A stretch of DNA of 64,000 nucleotides from Streptosporangium sp. NBC_01495. Its GTDB lineage: Bacteria > Actinomycetota > Actinomycetes > Streptosporangiales > Streptosporangiaceae. The notes beneath the pieces are model-generated. The model ran no database searches and had not been told where the DNA came from. It saw only the letters and a list, made by a program, of their open reading frames with translations. Position numbers and translations under genes: made by a program. The DNA is taken from assembly GCF_036250735.1 (NCBI RefSeq), contig NZ_CP109431.1, positions 1-64,000 of the forward strand. The letters are read 5' to 3'. Positions 34,282 to 43,412 of the stretch are shown here, in pieces. The first letter of the stretch is position 1. Each line of letters begins with the position of its first letter.

Positions 34282-35453
34282 GATGGCCGGCAGAGCCCGC
34301 CCTCGGCGGCTGGTACACCGACGAAGAGCACGCCGCCGTCATACAGGTGCTCACCGAGTCGGCCGACTGGCGGATCGGTTTTCGCGCCAAGGAGCACGAG
34401 GTCGCCTTCGAGACGGCGTTCGCGCACTACATCGGCGCCCGCGAGGCGGTCGCCGTCAACGGCGGAGGTACCGGCTTGGACATGGTGCTGGAATGCCTGA
34501 AGCTGCGGCCCGGAGATGAGATCATCTCGTGCGCGATCAACTTCGTTGGCACCCACGTGAGCGTGCTGCGCCGCGGCGCACAGCTGGTGGTGTGCGAGCC
34601 CGATCCGCTCACCCTCAACATCGACCCCGCCGATGCCGAGCGGGTGATCAGCCCGCGGACACGAGCCATCGTGGTCACTCACATGAACGGCCTGGCCGCC
34701 GACCTGGAGGCGCTGGCGGCCGTCGCCGTACGCCACCCTCACCCCACCCACGGACCGCCGGTGATCATCGGTGACGCGGCGCGTGCCTGCGGCGCCACCT
34801 ACAACGGCGCCCGGGTGGGCGGCCAGGGCTGGGCGAGCATCTTCAGTTTCCAGTCCAAGAAACCGATGACCACCCTGGGCCAGGGCGGCATGGTCACCAC
34901 CAACGACCCAGCCCTGGCCAAACGGCTGCGGCGGCTGCGCTCCTTCGGCAAGAACCAGGACCTGGGCACCAACTACAAGATGACCAAAGCACAAGCCGCG
35001 GTCGGGCTGGTGCAGCTGCGCCGCCTGGATGCGATGAACCAGGCCCGCATCGACCTGGCGCGTCATCGCAGCGCGGCCCTGCGCGCGGCCCTAGACAGCG
35101 TGGGTGGCGCCGGCGGTGTGCTGCTGCCGCCTGAGCCCGGCGGTTTCGGCCACCTGTACTACCGCTACAACCTCCTGCTGCCCCCCTCCTGCGCCGCCCG
35201 CGAGCGCGATGAGGTCATCGCGACCTTGGCGTCGCGGTTCGGGGTGGGCTGCATCGTGGCCGACCCGCCGACCTACCGCACCCACCCTCGCATCGCCGAA
35301 CACCTTTCCGGCCGCCGCTGCCCGGTGGCCGATCAGGTCGCCGACCGCCTGTTCTGCCCGTCGCTGCACCCCCTGATGTCGCCGCAGGACAACTCCCTCA
35401 TCGCCGACGCCATCGCCGAAACCCTCATCGAGACCCTGGATCGGCCGCGATGA
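34278..35453 (+). CDS. DegT/DnrJ/EryC1-family PLP aminotransferase
   Basis: 391 residues, normal family length, starting at an ATG overlapping the dehydrogenase stop. NGGGTGLDMVLECLKLRPGD binds the PLP phosphate, IIGDAARACGATYNG gives the PLP-ring Asp, and SFQSKKPMTTLGQGGMVTTN contains the Schiff-base Lys. It transfers an amino group to a keto sugar or cyclitol, the usual step after Gfo/Idh oxidation as in NtdA/NtdC or aminocyclitol pathways. Strong assignment; substrate unknown. Confidence 0.9.
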   Translation: MRWPAEPALGGWYTDEEHAAVIQVLTESADWRIGFRAKEHEVAFETAFAHYIGAREAVAVNGGGTGLDMVLECLKLRPGDEIISCAINFVGTHVSVLRRGAQLVVCEPDPLTLNIDPADAERVISPRTRAIVVTHMNGLAADLEALAAVAVRHPHPTHGPPVIIGDAARACGATYNGARVGGQGWASIFSFQSKKPMTTLGQGGMVTTNDPALAKRLRRLRSFGKNQDLGTNYKMTKAQAAVGLVQLRRLDAMNQARIDLARHRSAALRAALDSVGGAGGVLLPPEPGGFGHLYYRYNLLLPPSCAARERDEVIATLASRFGVGCIVADPPTYRTHPRIAEHLSGRRCPVADQVADRLFCPSLHPLMSPQDNSLIADAIAETLIETLDRPR

Positions 35454-35498
35454 GCCCCTCCTCGTCAGGAGAGCACGCTGTCACCCTCGCTTGAGTCC

Positions 35499-36359
35499 AT
35501 GGCCTTCGGCCGGCCACCCGGCCCGGCCGGCTACCCGAACCTGCCCGGCAAACACGCCTATGAGGCGGTGATCGACCCGGCCGAACACGTGCGATACGTC
35601 CAGGCCCGCCGCGGCGCCACCGACCTACGCGCCGTGCGCGGGGTGGTCCTGCTGTATCAGGGATCGCTCCTGCGATGGGTTTTGGATACCCAGCCGGTGC
35701 GGTCCCTGACCGGCTGGGTGTCGGGCGATCTGCACCTGCTGGAGCACACCGATCACCGGGTGGGGGTCTGCGGCGCCTTCGGTCTCGGCGCCCCGGCCGC
35801 CGCCCTGGTCACCGAGCAACTGATCGCGCTCGGTGTGCACCGCGTGATCACCGTCGGTACCGCCGCGACGCTGCGCGACGACGTCGGCCCAGGTGAGGTG
35901 GTGGTGTGCCGCCGCGCGGTCCGCGACGACGGCGTCTCCCACCACTACCTGCCGCCGCACCTGTACGCCTACCCCTGCCCGGCCCTGACCCGGCACCTGC
36001 TCGAGGTCGTGCGCGCTCGCGGTCTTCGCCCGCGCAGCGCAGATGGCTGGAGTATCGCCACGCCCTACCGGGAAACGCGGCAAGAGGTCGACCACTACCG
36101 AAGCCAAGGCGTGCTCACCGTGGACATGGAAGCCACCGGCCTGTTCGCGGTCGCCCAGTACCGGCGCGTCCACGCCGCCGCCGCGTTCGTGGTCTCCGAC
36201 TCGGTGGCCGCCCCCCTCCGGCAGCCCCGCAGCGACTCCGCAGCGACGGGCACCGCGTTGCGCCACCTGTTCGGCGCGGCCGTGGCCGCCCTGCACACGC
36301 CACCATCAGCGGCCGGCCCCACCTGGTCCGGGTCGCTACCGCAGGAAGGCCGTTCATGA
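35499..36359 (+). CDS. Purine nucleoside/uridine phosphorylase-like protein
   Basis: 286 residues of the PNP/UDP fold. GVCGAFGLGAPAAALVTEQL and VITVGTAATLRDDVGPGEVV form the phosphate and base site; VLTVDMEATGLFAVAQYRRV is the M-E ribose-binding signature. FVVSDSVA supplies the catalytic Asp. It would cleave or form an N-glycosidic bond of a nucleoside. The ATG at 35499 lacks a close ribosome-binding site; CAGGAGAG is 30 bases upstream. Its stop overlaps the phosphotransferase ATG. Confidence 0.8.
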   Translation: MAFGRPPGPAGYPNLPGKHAYEAVIDPAEHVRYVQARRGATDLRAVRGVVLLYQGSLLRWVLDTQPVRSLTGWVSGDLHLLEHTDHRVGVCGAFGLGAPAAALVTEQLIALGVHRVITVGTAATLRDDVGPGEVVVCRRAVRDDGVSHHYLPPHLYAYPCPALTRHLLEVVRARGLRPRSADGWSIATPYRETRQEVDHYRSQGVLTVDMEATGLFAVAQYRRVHAAAAFVVSDSVAAPLRQPRSDSAATGTALRHLFGAAVAALHTPPSAAGPTWSGSLPQEGRS

Positions 36360-37177
36360 CCCGCCGCTCCACGCACGCGATCGACGTCCACGGCGACGTG
36401 GTGATCAAGACATACCGATCCTGGAAGCGCGATGAGCCGGGCCGTGAATGGCGCGCCCTGCAGCTGCTCACCGTCTACGCCCCGGGTTTGGCGCCCGCGC
36501 CGATGCGCGCGAATCTGAGAGCTGACGCGCCGATGGTGGTGATGTCGCGCTTGCCCGGTGTCGCCCTGGAGGCGACGGCCAGCACACCACAGCAGCTCAA
36601 GTCCCTGGCCGAGGCGATCGTGACGCTGCACCGGGCCATTCCGCCACAGGTAGCCGCAGATCTCCCACCGCGGTTGTGGCACCTGGCCGAAACCGTGGCC
36701 CGGGTACGCGACCAATGCGCCCGGCGCCCACCTCTGGGGCCCGACCCCATGGTGGCCGAAGCGTTCACCGCGGCAGCCCGCTGGGTCACCGGCCCGCATC
36801 TGGACCGGCTGGTCGAGGAGAAGGTCCGCCCCGTGCTCGGACATGGCGACGGCAACCTAGCCAACCTCATCTGGGACGCCGACACGGGCCGGGTACGGCT
36901 GGTCGACTTCGAAGACTCCGGCCGCAGCGATGCCGCCATGGAAATCGCCGACCTGGTCGAGCACATCTCCGCCTGGACAGAAAGCGAGCTCGACGTCACC
37001 TGCCTGCTGGAGTTCTGCCATCTGAGTCAGCAGGAGGCGGCTCGCCTTCAGGTACTGCGCCGATTGCTGGCCCTGTGGTGGCTGCTGGCGCTACGACCAG
37101 GCACCGCGAGCGCCGCACGCAACCCGCCCACCACGCTGCGGCGCCAGGCCGAACGGCTCCTGGCCCTGCTGGGATAA
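36356..37177 (+). CDS. Aminoglycoside phosphotransferase-like kinase (copy 1)
   Basis: 273 residues of the APH/choline-kinase fold. VVIKTYRSWKRDEPGREWRA holds the ATP-binding Lys, VMSRLPG the hinge, VLGHGDGNLANLIWDADTG the catalytic HGDxxxxN loop and RLVDFEDSGRSD the metal-binding Asp. Such enzymes phosphorylate a hydroxyl on an aminoglycoside or nucleoside antibiotic, for self-protection or as a biosynthetic step. The ATGA overlap places it in the left-arm operon. A paralogue follows at 37450. Confidence 0.85.
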   Translation: MTRRSTHAIDVHGDVVIKTYRSWKRDEPGREWRALQLLTVYAPGLAPAPMRANLRADAPMVVMSRLPGVALEATASTPQQLKSLAEAIVTLHRAIPPQVAADLPPRLWHLAETVARVRDQCARRPPLGPDPMVAEAFTAAARWVTGPHLDRLVEEKVRPVLGHGDGNLANLIWDADTGRVRLVDFEDSGRSDAAMEIADLVEHISAWTESELDVTCLLEFCHLSQQEAARLQVLRRLLALWWLLALRPGTASAARNPPTTLRRQAERLLALLG

Positions 37178-37449
37178 ACCGCCGGCGGCCCAAATGGGTC
37201 GAACCACGCCCCGCGGGCGTCCGCTCTTCGACAGCGGCGCGGCCAAGGCCGCCCGCCTCAGTCCATCGAAGCCCCGCGGCAGGCCGGGCAGGCATCCGGC
37301 GCGCGGGGAGCGGCCAGCCTGGGGCCGGGGTCTCAGCGCGGGTTGATGCCGACTGAGCGTCTTGGCCACCGAGACGATGGGGCCGGTGTAGCATCGGCGC
37401 TCGCCTGACCATGATCGAGGTCAGGGTGTCGCGGAGAGGACACATCTGA

Positions 37450-38286
37450 ATGAGCAGCCCATCGACGACTCATGCGCTGATTCTGGGACCCCAGGAGGTG
37501 ACCAAGCAGTATCGGTCCTGGGACAAGGGCCAGCCCGAACGCGAATGGCGCGCCCTGCAACTGCTCGCCACCTACGCCCCCGGCCTGGCGCCCGCACCGC
37601 TGCGCGCGAACCTGGACGCCGACGCGCCGACGGCGGTGCCGACGGTGGTGATGTCCCGCCTGCCCGGTGCCCCGCTGGGCCAGGAGCCGGTGACCCCTCA
37701 GCAGTTGGCCGCGATGGCCACGGCCATCACCACGCTGCAAAGCGCCATCCCGGCGCAGGTCCTCGCTGAGCTGCCGCCGCGGCTGGGAGATCCGACTTCG
37801 ATGCTCACCGAGGTCCGCACCTGGTATGCCTCCGGCCCCGAGCTGGGCGCCGACCCGCTGGTGGCCAAAGCATTCGCCTCCGGCGCCGACTGGCTTTTCG
37901 ACAACTCCCTGGAGGCGCTGGCTCATGCTCCGGTCGGCGCGGTACTGGGCTCTGGGGACGGCAACCTGGGCAACATCATCTGGGACGCCGACATGCGCCG
38001 GGTGAGACTGGTGGACTACGAATACAGCGGTCGCAGCGACCGCGCCTACGAACTCGCCGAAATCGCCGAGCACATCTCGATGTGGGTCCGCGGCGCCGTC
38101 GACCCGTCGTCCCTGCTGGAACTCTTCGACCTGAGCGCGGCCGAGCAACGGCGACTAAAGGAGTTCCGCCGCCTGTTCGCCTTCTTCTGGTTTCTGATGC
38201 TCCTGCCGAAAAGTCCGGCCCACCCCCGAAACCCGGCCGGCACCCTGCAACACCAAGCCGAAAGGCTCCTGACCCTGATGGGCTGA
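37450..38286 (+). CDS. Aminoglycoside phosphotransferase-like kinase (copy 2, altered catalytic loop)
   Basis: 278 residues, clearly a tandem duplicate of the gene at 36356 (shared YRSW, EWRALQLL, TYAPGLAPAPLRANL, VVMSRLPG, NPAGTLQHQAERLL). The catalytic loop reads VLGSGDGNLGNIIWDAD, with Ser in place of the His of HGD, while the Asp, Asn and the following LVDYEYSGRSD are kept. His loss may lower activity or change substrate. A 272-base gap with its own likely promoter separates it from copy 1. Confidence 0.85.
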   Translation: MSSPSTTHALILGPQEVTKQYRSWDKGQPEREWRALQLLATYAPGLAPAPLRANLDADAPTAVPTVVMSRLPGAPLGQEPVTPQQLAAMATAITTLQSAIPAQVLAELPPRLGDPTSMLTEVRTWYASGPELGADPLVAKAFASGADWLFDNSLEALAHAPVGAVLGSGDGNLGNIIWDADMRRVRLVDYEYSGRSDRAYELAEIAEHISMWVRGAVDPSSLLELFDLSAAEQRRLKEFRRLFAFFWFLMLLPKSPAHPRNPAGTLQHQAERLLTLMG

Positions 38287-38638
38287 GCGGCGACCTCCTC
38301 GGGAAAGGCCGCCTGAACGAGGGCGTCTTCGCCGCTCACCACTACCAAACGCGACAGGCACCTGACTTCCTGAAGCAGACCAGCGCTACGAACGACCACC
38401 GACCGCCGCGCTTCCTGACAGCGAGGCCGACCCCTGACCTGACTTTTCGAAGGCCGACACTCACCTCCGCTTCGCAGCAGGACACCGCGGACCCGGTGCG
38501 CTCAGCGAGTGAACCAGGCGCACCGAACCGTGGTACGAGCAATGCCGGAAAAACACCCCACGTCCGCGCAACCAGCCGGGGCGCCGCCCTGGGGTCAGCG
38601 TGCACGACCTGTGGACGGCAGGACAGGTATCGGGTGGA
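38287..38638. other. Intergenic region, no gene seen
   Basis: About 350 bases between converging genes. Open frames exist on both strands but none shows motifs, codon bias or a start signal. Confidence 0.45.
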
Positions 38639-39067
38639 TCAGGCTGCGTCCACACGCTCCTGGAGCGCTATCTCCGCCCAGACCTCTTTGCCGTCGGCCA
38701 GCCGGTCCACTCCGACCCGATCGGCGTATCGCGCGACGACGTAGAGGCCGCGTCCGCTGGTAGCGTCAGGATCGGACAGCTCATGAGGCACATCCGGCAG
38801 GATCGGGGAGTGATCGCGGACGTTCATCCGCAGATACCCAGCCTGGACGCTCATCGTGAGCTCGAAGTACCGGTCGGGTGTGTGGCGGACATTGGCGCAT
38901 AACTCGGTGACAATCGACAGGCACGGATCTGCCAGTTCACTCAGCTGCCAGAAGGCCAGCCATGCCTCGGTGAAACGCCGGATCGGCTCCAGCAGCTTCG
39001 GGGTGAACTGTCGTCTCAGGCAAAAGTCCCCGATGACGTACTGGAGCTCGGGTGTCGTAGCGGTCAT
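38639..39067 (-). CDS. HATPase-fold regulator (anti-sigma/ATP-binding protein)
   Basis: 142 residues from ATG 39067, preceded by GGAGGAG. It is a small GHKL ATPase of the kind paired with actinobacterial regulators. SELADPCLSIVTELCANVRH is the N box (E-x-x-x-N), VRDHSPILP the G1 region (D-x-S), and DPDATSGRGLYVVARYADRV the G2 region. It would bind or phosphorylate a partner such as an anti-sigma antagonist. It is divergent from the XRE/DUF397 pair, a common three-gene arrangement. Confidence 0.85.
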   Translation of the reverse strand: MTATTPELQYVIGDFCLRRQFTPKLLEPIRRFTEAWLAFWQLSELADPCLSIVTELCANVRHTPDRYFELTMSVQAGYLRMNVRDHSPILPDVPHELSDPDATSGRGLYVVARYADRVGVDRLADGKEVWAEIALQERVDAA

Positions 39068-39301
39068 GGCTCCTCCGCAGGGGGTGTCGGCGCATACGGA
39101 GCGAATTCGTCGCGTTCCGATTACACAAAAGTGCTTTACGTGACATGCTCCAGCGTGCACCTCAAACAGGCACCCCGTCAAGCACATGCTTGGCAACATG
39201 CCAAGTTTGTGTATGGATCACGTAGGGCGCGTATCCTGTAGCCACCTCATCGGCGCGAAGCGACCTCGCCACGGGTGAGCACCCAGGAGAGGGGAGAAGC
39301 C

Positions 39302-40171
39302 ATGACCGTCCCTGCCGCACGCAGCCCGCTCAGCGCACGGCGAAGACTCGGCAATGAGCTGCGCACTCTACGCGAAGGTGCCGGTCTTACCGCGAGCGTT
39401 GTCGGAGAGCACCTGGGCTGTCACGCTTCCACCGTCACTCGCATCGAAACAGGAAAACGCACCTGTCAAGCCCGCGAATTTCATCGGCTGATGGAGCTCT
39501 ACGAGATAGACGACCAACGACGGTCGGCTCTGGAGGAATTGCTTCAGATCGGACGGAAGAAAACGCCACCCTGGTGGCACCCCTATGGGGATGTGATCTC
39601 CTCCAACTTCGCCGAGTTCCTCGCCTACGAACTCGAAGCGGAAATCTGCCAGGAATACCAGACGGTGTTCATACCCGGCCTTCTACAGACCGAGCCTTAC
39701 GCCCAGGCGATCACCGGGGTGGGATTCGCCGCCTTGGGCCCTGATCAGGTCGACAGCCTCGTCGAGGTCCGTATGGCGCGTCAGCGACGCCTGCACGAAG
39801 AAGAGCCTTTGAGGTTCGACGGCGTGGTGACCCAGGCAGCATTGGAGTTCCGAGTTGGCGGCCTGGAGACTCATCGGGCCCAGTTGGACCACCTGATCAC
39901 GGTTTCCCGCCTACCCAACGTCTCACTGCGCGTCATCCCTTTCGACCATGGCGCGGACGGCACCTACAGCGGCGCCTTCACCTTGTTCACCTTCCCCGAC
40001 GACACCGCTCCCGATGTCGCCTTTGCCGAATCGGTGGCTGGTAGCACCTTCATCGACGACCCTCGGGGCCTGCGGCGACTGAACCGCCTGTTCGCCAACC
40101 TGTCACACGTGGCGTTGGAGGCTGCCGATAGTCTCGCGCTGATTGAACATATTAAGAAAGAGACGACCTGA
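39302..40171 (+). CDS. XRE regulator with DUF5753 domain
   Basis: 289 residues from ATG 39302, with AGGGGAG upstream. Residues 15-75 are the HTH (RRLGNELRTLREGAGLTASV, HASTVTRIETGKRTC). The rest is DUF5753: FLAYELEAEICQEYQTVFIP and PGLLQTEPYAQAI, then LRVIPFDHGADGTYSGAFTL and FAESVAGSTFIDDP. Such regulators act with a downstream DUF397 protein in development or antibiotic control. One base separates it from that partner. Confidence 0.9.
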   Translation: MTVPAARSPLSARRRLGNELRTLREGAGLTASVVGEHLGCHASTVTRIETGKRTCQAREFHRLMELYEIDDQRRSALEELLQIGRKKTPPWWHPYGDVISSNFAEFLAYELEAEICQEYQTVFIPGLLQTEPYAQAITGVGFAALGPDQVDSLVEVRMARQRRLHEEEPLRFDGVVTQAALEFRVGGLETHRAQLDHLITVSRLPNVSLRVIPFDHGADGTYSGAFTLFTFPDDTAPDVAFAESVAGSTFIDDPRGLRRLNRLFANLSHVALEAADSLALIEHIKKETT

Positions 40172-40172
40172 G

Positions 40173-40697
40173 ATGGACCATATGAACGCCCTGTACACCG
40201 CCGACTTGAACAATGTGACCTGGCGCAAGAGCAGCTACACCACCAATGATGGACAATGCGTCGAAGTCGGCGCCATTCCCGACCTGTCCGCCATCACGGT
40301 CCGCGACTCCAAAAATCCTCAATTCCCGGCAGCGCGGTTTTCCACTATCGCCTGGTCGGCTTTCCTTGCCTCCCTTGACGCTGAGGTCCTTTGCCCCGTA
40401 GAGGGCCTTCCTGTGCGTCCTCAGTCCCGGCAACCTCTACCTTCTCAGAAGAGTGACCTGTACGCACGGGACCTCTCAGCGGTCACCTGGGTGGCCTCCC
40501 CCGGCAGCGCCCCTGATAACCGAGTCGAGATCGCCTACCTCGCCCAGGGCGCCGTGGCGTTTCGTGATCCCATCGACCCCGCGGGCACAGTGCTGCGGTA
40601 CACGGCCGCAGAATGGGATGCCTTCCTACGAGGCGTCCGCGACGGGGAGTTCAGCACCCCGTCATCGGCTCACCTGCCGTTGCACGCCACGGTGTAG
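40173..40697 (+). CDS. DUF397 protein, two domains
   Basis: 174 residues from ATG 40173. The first DUF397 unit reads NNVTWRKSSYTTNDGQCVEV and AITVRDSKNP. A second, diverged unit reads SAVTWVASPGSAPDNRVEIA and VAFRDPIDPAGTVLRYTAAE. Single-domain members are the norm, so the doubling is less common. Partner of the XRE-DUF5753 protein encoded just upstream. Confidence 0.85.
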   Translation: MDHMNALYTADLNNVTWRKSSYTTNDGQCVEVGAIPDLSAITVRDSKNPQFPAARFSTIAWSAFLASLDAEVLCPVEGLPVRPQSRQPLPSQKSDLYARDLSAVTWVASPGSAPDNRVEIAYLAQGAVAFRDPIDPAGTVLRYTAAEWDAFLRGVRDGEFSTPSSAHLPLHATV

Positions 40698-41059
40698 AGC
40701 GAAGCTCGGAGCCGACCTCCAGAACGCGCATGCCGGAGACCATCTCGGCCTGTTCCGCCATCCGCGCCTGAATCTGCGGCGCGGAAATCGAGCTGATCGT
40801 GGTCCTGCTTGTGTCCCCCTTCGTCTGGACGACGCCTTCCGGGGTATACGCCCCCTCCAGCCTCGCCTCGGGGCGACACATGCCGAAGCGCCCGGGAAAA
40901 CGCCGCAGCGACCTCGTCCCTGCGGATCGCACCGAGTTCCCGCAGACGGCTGACCATGGCCGCACGCAGCTTGTCCGTGTCCCGAACCGAAGGAGCGTCG
41001 GCTTCATGGCTATGAGGTGGACCCGGCTGCCGGGATGTCGCCATCGACGGGTCCTTCAC
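40670..41059 (-). pseudogene. FxLD-type methyltransferase remnant 1, frameshifted
   Basis: The N-terminal frame reads EADAPSVRDTDKLRAAMVSR and LRELGAIRRDEVAAAFSRAL. After a shift near 40880 it goes on ARLEGAYTPEGVVQTKGDTS, SSISAPQIQARMAEQAEM and VSGMRVLEVGS. This is the start of isoaspartyl-methyltransferase-like enzymes of FxLD peptide clusters. It ends in SAM motif I, so the catalytic domain is lost. Confidence 0.6.
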
Positions 41060-41106
41060 ACGGTCGGCGAGGGCGGCCGACTGCCGCCCCGGTGATCGTG
41101 GTCCCT

Positions 41107-41116
41107 GTGCACGGAT
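41107..41116. repeat. Target-site duplication, left
   Basis: GTGCACGGAT directly abuts the left inverted repeat of the insertion sequence and is repeated at 42604-42613. Confidence 0.9.
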
Positions 41117-42603
41117 CAGGGCCCCGGCGAGTTGATCTTTTGATGGGGTTCGTTCGCAGACGTGACGCGTCGCGGGTAAGGAAATGCCAAGCCATCAAAG
41201 ACAGAAGGGCACGGTTCCCGAAGATCAGAGGTCTCTGAAGCCGCCTGATCCGAGAGGAAACCGTGCCCGTCACGCCATCATTGCTGATCGCTGCTGTCGA
41301 TTGTGAACAGCTTGGGGAAACGGATGCCGATTCCTCCGCTCGGTTGGAGCTTCTGGACCGGTTCGCGCTGATCTGCGATCCGCGCTCGCGGCGCGGACGA
41401 CGCCACTCACTGACCTCGGTCCTGGCGGTGGTGGCCTGTGCGACGGTGGCGGTGGGCGGTGACTGTCTGACCGCGATCGAGCAGTGGGCCGACAACGCGC
41501 CGCAGCAGGTGCTGGCCGACCTGGGCGTATGGCGCGATCCGTTCACCGGACGACATCAGCCGCCCAGCGAGCGCACCCTGCGCCGTATCCTGGCCGACCT
41601 CGACGGTGACGAACTCGACACCCAGATCGGCGGGTTGTTCCGTGATGGACGCACCGATCGGTTCGCGGGCCGGCCCCGAAAGGTGGCGGGCGGACGTACC
41701 GAGCGTGAGGCCCGTCGTGCCGCCCGATGCGGGCAGGTGCGCGTCGGTGGCCTGCTGAGCGGGTATGCCGCGGACGGCAAGACCCTCAAGGGCGCCCGCC
41801 GCGCCGAGGGCGGCCGGGTGCACCTCCTGGGCCTGGCCACGCACACCGACGCCACCATCGCCGCCCAGCGTCAGATCCCCGCCAAAAGCGGCGAGATCGC
41901 CGCACTGGACCCGTTGCTCGGCCAACTCGGCCCTGCCGCGCTGACCGGAGCCGTCATCACGGCCGATGCGCTACATACCCAGCGGGAGTCGGCGCGACTG
42001 CTGGTAGAAGATCATCACGCCCACTACGTCCTGATCGCCAAAGCCAACCAGCCGACCCTGTATACCGCCGCGATCGGTGCGCTGAGCGGCACCGACACCG
42101 ACTTCACCGAGGTCACCCACATAGAGACCGGCCGGGGACACGGCCGCACCGAGCAGCGCATCACCCGCATCGCCCCGGCCGCCGGCATCGACTTCCCGCA
42201 CGCCGCCCAGGTTTTCCGCATCCTGCGCTACCGCGGCGGCCTGGACGGGCAACGCCGCAGCAAGGAAGTCATCTACGGCATCACCGACCTGACCGCGCAG
42301 CAGGCCGGCGCGGCACAGATCGCCGCCTACGTCCGTGATCACTGGAAGGCCATCGAAAACGGCACCCACCATGTCCGCGATGTCACCTTCCATGAGGATG
42401 TCCATCAAGCCCGGACCGGCACTCTGCCCCGCGCCCTGGCCACCTTCCGCAACCTGGCCATCGGCACTCTGCGCCACGCGGGCTATGTCAACATCGCCCA
42501 CGCCCGACGCCACCACGTTTACGACCATCAGCGCATCCTCGACCTTTTCAAGATCGGATCTAAGGGATCACGCTGACCAAATCACAAACTCGCCGGGGCC
42601 CTG
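41117..42603 (+). mobile_element. Intact ISAs1-family insertion sequence
   Basis: 1487 bp bounded by perfect 17-bp inverted repeats: CAGGGCCCCGGCGAGTT at 41117-41133 and its complement at 42587-42603. A 10-bp direct duplication flanks both ends. One full-length transposase gene lies inside. The intact ends and perfect target duplication mean a recent insertion. Confidence 0.95.
41263..42576 (+). CDS. ISAs1-family transposase
   Basis: 437 residues, full length. The N-terminal DDE_Tnp_1-associated region reads ICDPRSRRGRRHSLTSVLAV and ACATVAVGGDCLTAIEQWA. The catalytic part has SGYAADGKTLKGARRAEGGR (first Asp), GAVITADALHTQRESARLLV (second Asp) and YVRDHWKAIENGTHHVRDVT (Glu region, W-x-IEN-HHVRDV), the signature of the ISAs1/H-repeat group. 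It mobilises the element around it. Confidence 0.95.
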   Translation: MPVTPSLLIAAVDCEQLGETDADSSARLELLDRFALICDPRSRRGRRHSLTSVLAVVACATVAVGGDCLTAIEQWADNAPQQVLADLGVWRDPFTGRHQPPSERTLRRILADLDGDELDTQIGGLFRDGRTDRFAGRPRKVAGGRTEREARRAARCGQVRVGGLLSGYAADGKTLKGARRAEGGRVHLLGLATHTDATIAAQRQIPAKSGEIAALDPLLGQLGPAALTGAVITADALHTQRESARLLVEDHHAHYVLIAKANQPTLYTAAIGALSGTDTDFTEVTHIETGRGHGRTEQRITRIAPAAGIDFPHAAQVFRILRYRGGLDGQRRSKEVIYGITDLTAQQAGAAQIAAYVRDHWKAIENGTHHVRDVTFHEDVHQARTGTLPRALATFRNLAIGTLRHAGYVNIAHARRHHVYDHQRILDLFKIGSKGSR

Positions 42604-42613
42604 GTGCACGGAT
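42604..42613. repeat. Target-site duplication, right
   Basis: GTGCACGGAT, an exact copy of 41107-41116, directly after the right inverted repeat. Confidence 0.9.
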
Positions 42614-42803
42614 GGTGTGACCTTTTCACCAAACATTGAGAGGAGAAACCGGGGCGCAGCCGGGAACACCGTCGGCCGGGCCCGCTGCGCACCGACCCAG
42701 ATCTCCGCTTCGGGTACGGTGACAATCGCCGCAGCCGCAGCTGACAGCGGCCCTAATAACCGGCCTGGCCACGTCAGAGCTATCAATCGGTGCTGGATCC
42801 TGT

Positions 42804-43091
42804 TCAGGTGGCGTAGCGTTCGATGAGTTCTGGACCGAGCCGGGCGAGCTCTGTGACGACCGCTTCGACGATCCGGTCGACGTGGAACGTTCGTTGCCCG
42901 TTGTCGGTCCGGGCATCGTGCCGGGTGTGCTGGAATTTGCGGGTGACTCGGGATGCGTCGGTCGTCGACGAGAGGTAGAGTCCCGCCGGTGGTACGCCGC
43001 GGGGGCTCGACGTCGCCGCGTTCGCAGCTGTGGGGCTCTCGGCGGCGATCACGATTCTGATTGGGCTGCTGGGCCCCTCGGCCATGGACAT
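42804..43091 (-). CDS. Small protein of unknown function
   Basis: 95 residues from ATG 43091. The C-terminal half (TRKFQHTRHDARTDNGQRTF; VDRIVEAVVTELARLGPELI) looks like a real helical protein; the N-terminal 40 residues are low-complexity. A following minus-strand frame (42786-42568) reads IALTWPGRLLGPLSAAAAAI and may be a remnant cut by the insertion sequence. No family recognised. Confidence 0.4.
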   Translation of the reverse strand: MSMAEGPSSPIRIVIAAESPTAANAATSSPRGVPPAGLYLSSTTDASRVTRKFQHTRHDARTDNGQRTFHVDRIVEAVVTELARLGPELIERYAT

Positions 43092-43130
43092 GGTGACTGT
43101 CTTGGGTGAGATGTTTACGTCGTGGCCCGC

Positions 43131-43412
43131 CTACATCGACGCCAAACCCGATGGGGCGGGCAGTGCGATGCCGTGGATGTGTGCGGCGGCGAGGTTGGCG
43201 GCCAGCCAGCCAGCGGAGTTGCCGCAGTCGTGATACTGGCCCGTCACGGGGTGGACCAGGACGTCGTGGTCACGGGCGTAGTCCTCGATGGCGTCGGTGC
43301 TTTGGTATTCGCCGTTCGTCGCGCATTTGAGAGTGTCGAGGTAGTCGGTGAAGTCTCCCGGCAGCAGGGCGCGGCTGATGTTGATGTGTGCGACGGGATC
43401 GGGGTGGCCCAT
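43131..43412 (-). CDS. Small protein of unknown function
   Basis: 93 residues from ATG 43412 (MGHPDPVAHINISRALLPGD; FTDYLDTLKCATNGEYQSTD). The middle DYARDHDVLVHPVTGQYHDC suggests a compact alpha/beta protein with two Cys. It overlaps the first codons of the opposite-strand regulator at 43388, which argues that the regulator frame there is not native. No family recognised. Confidence 0.5.
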   Translation of the reverse strand: MGHPDPVAHINISRALLPGDFTDYLDTLKCATNGEYQSTDAIEDYARDHDVLVHPVTGQYHDCGNSAGWLAANLAAAHIHGIALPAPSGLASM

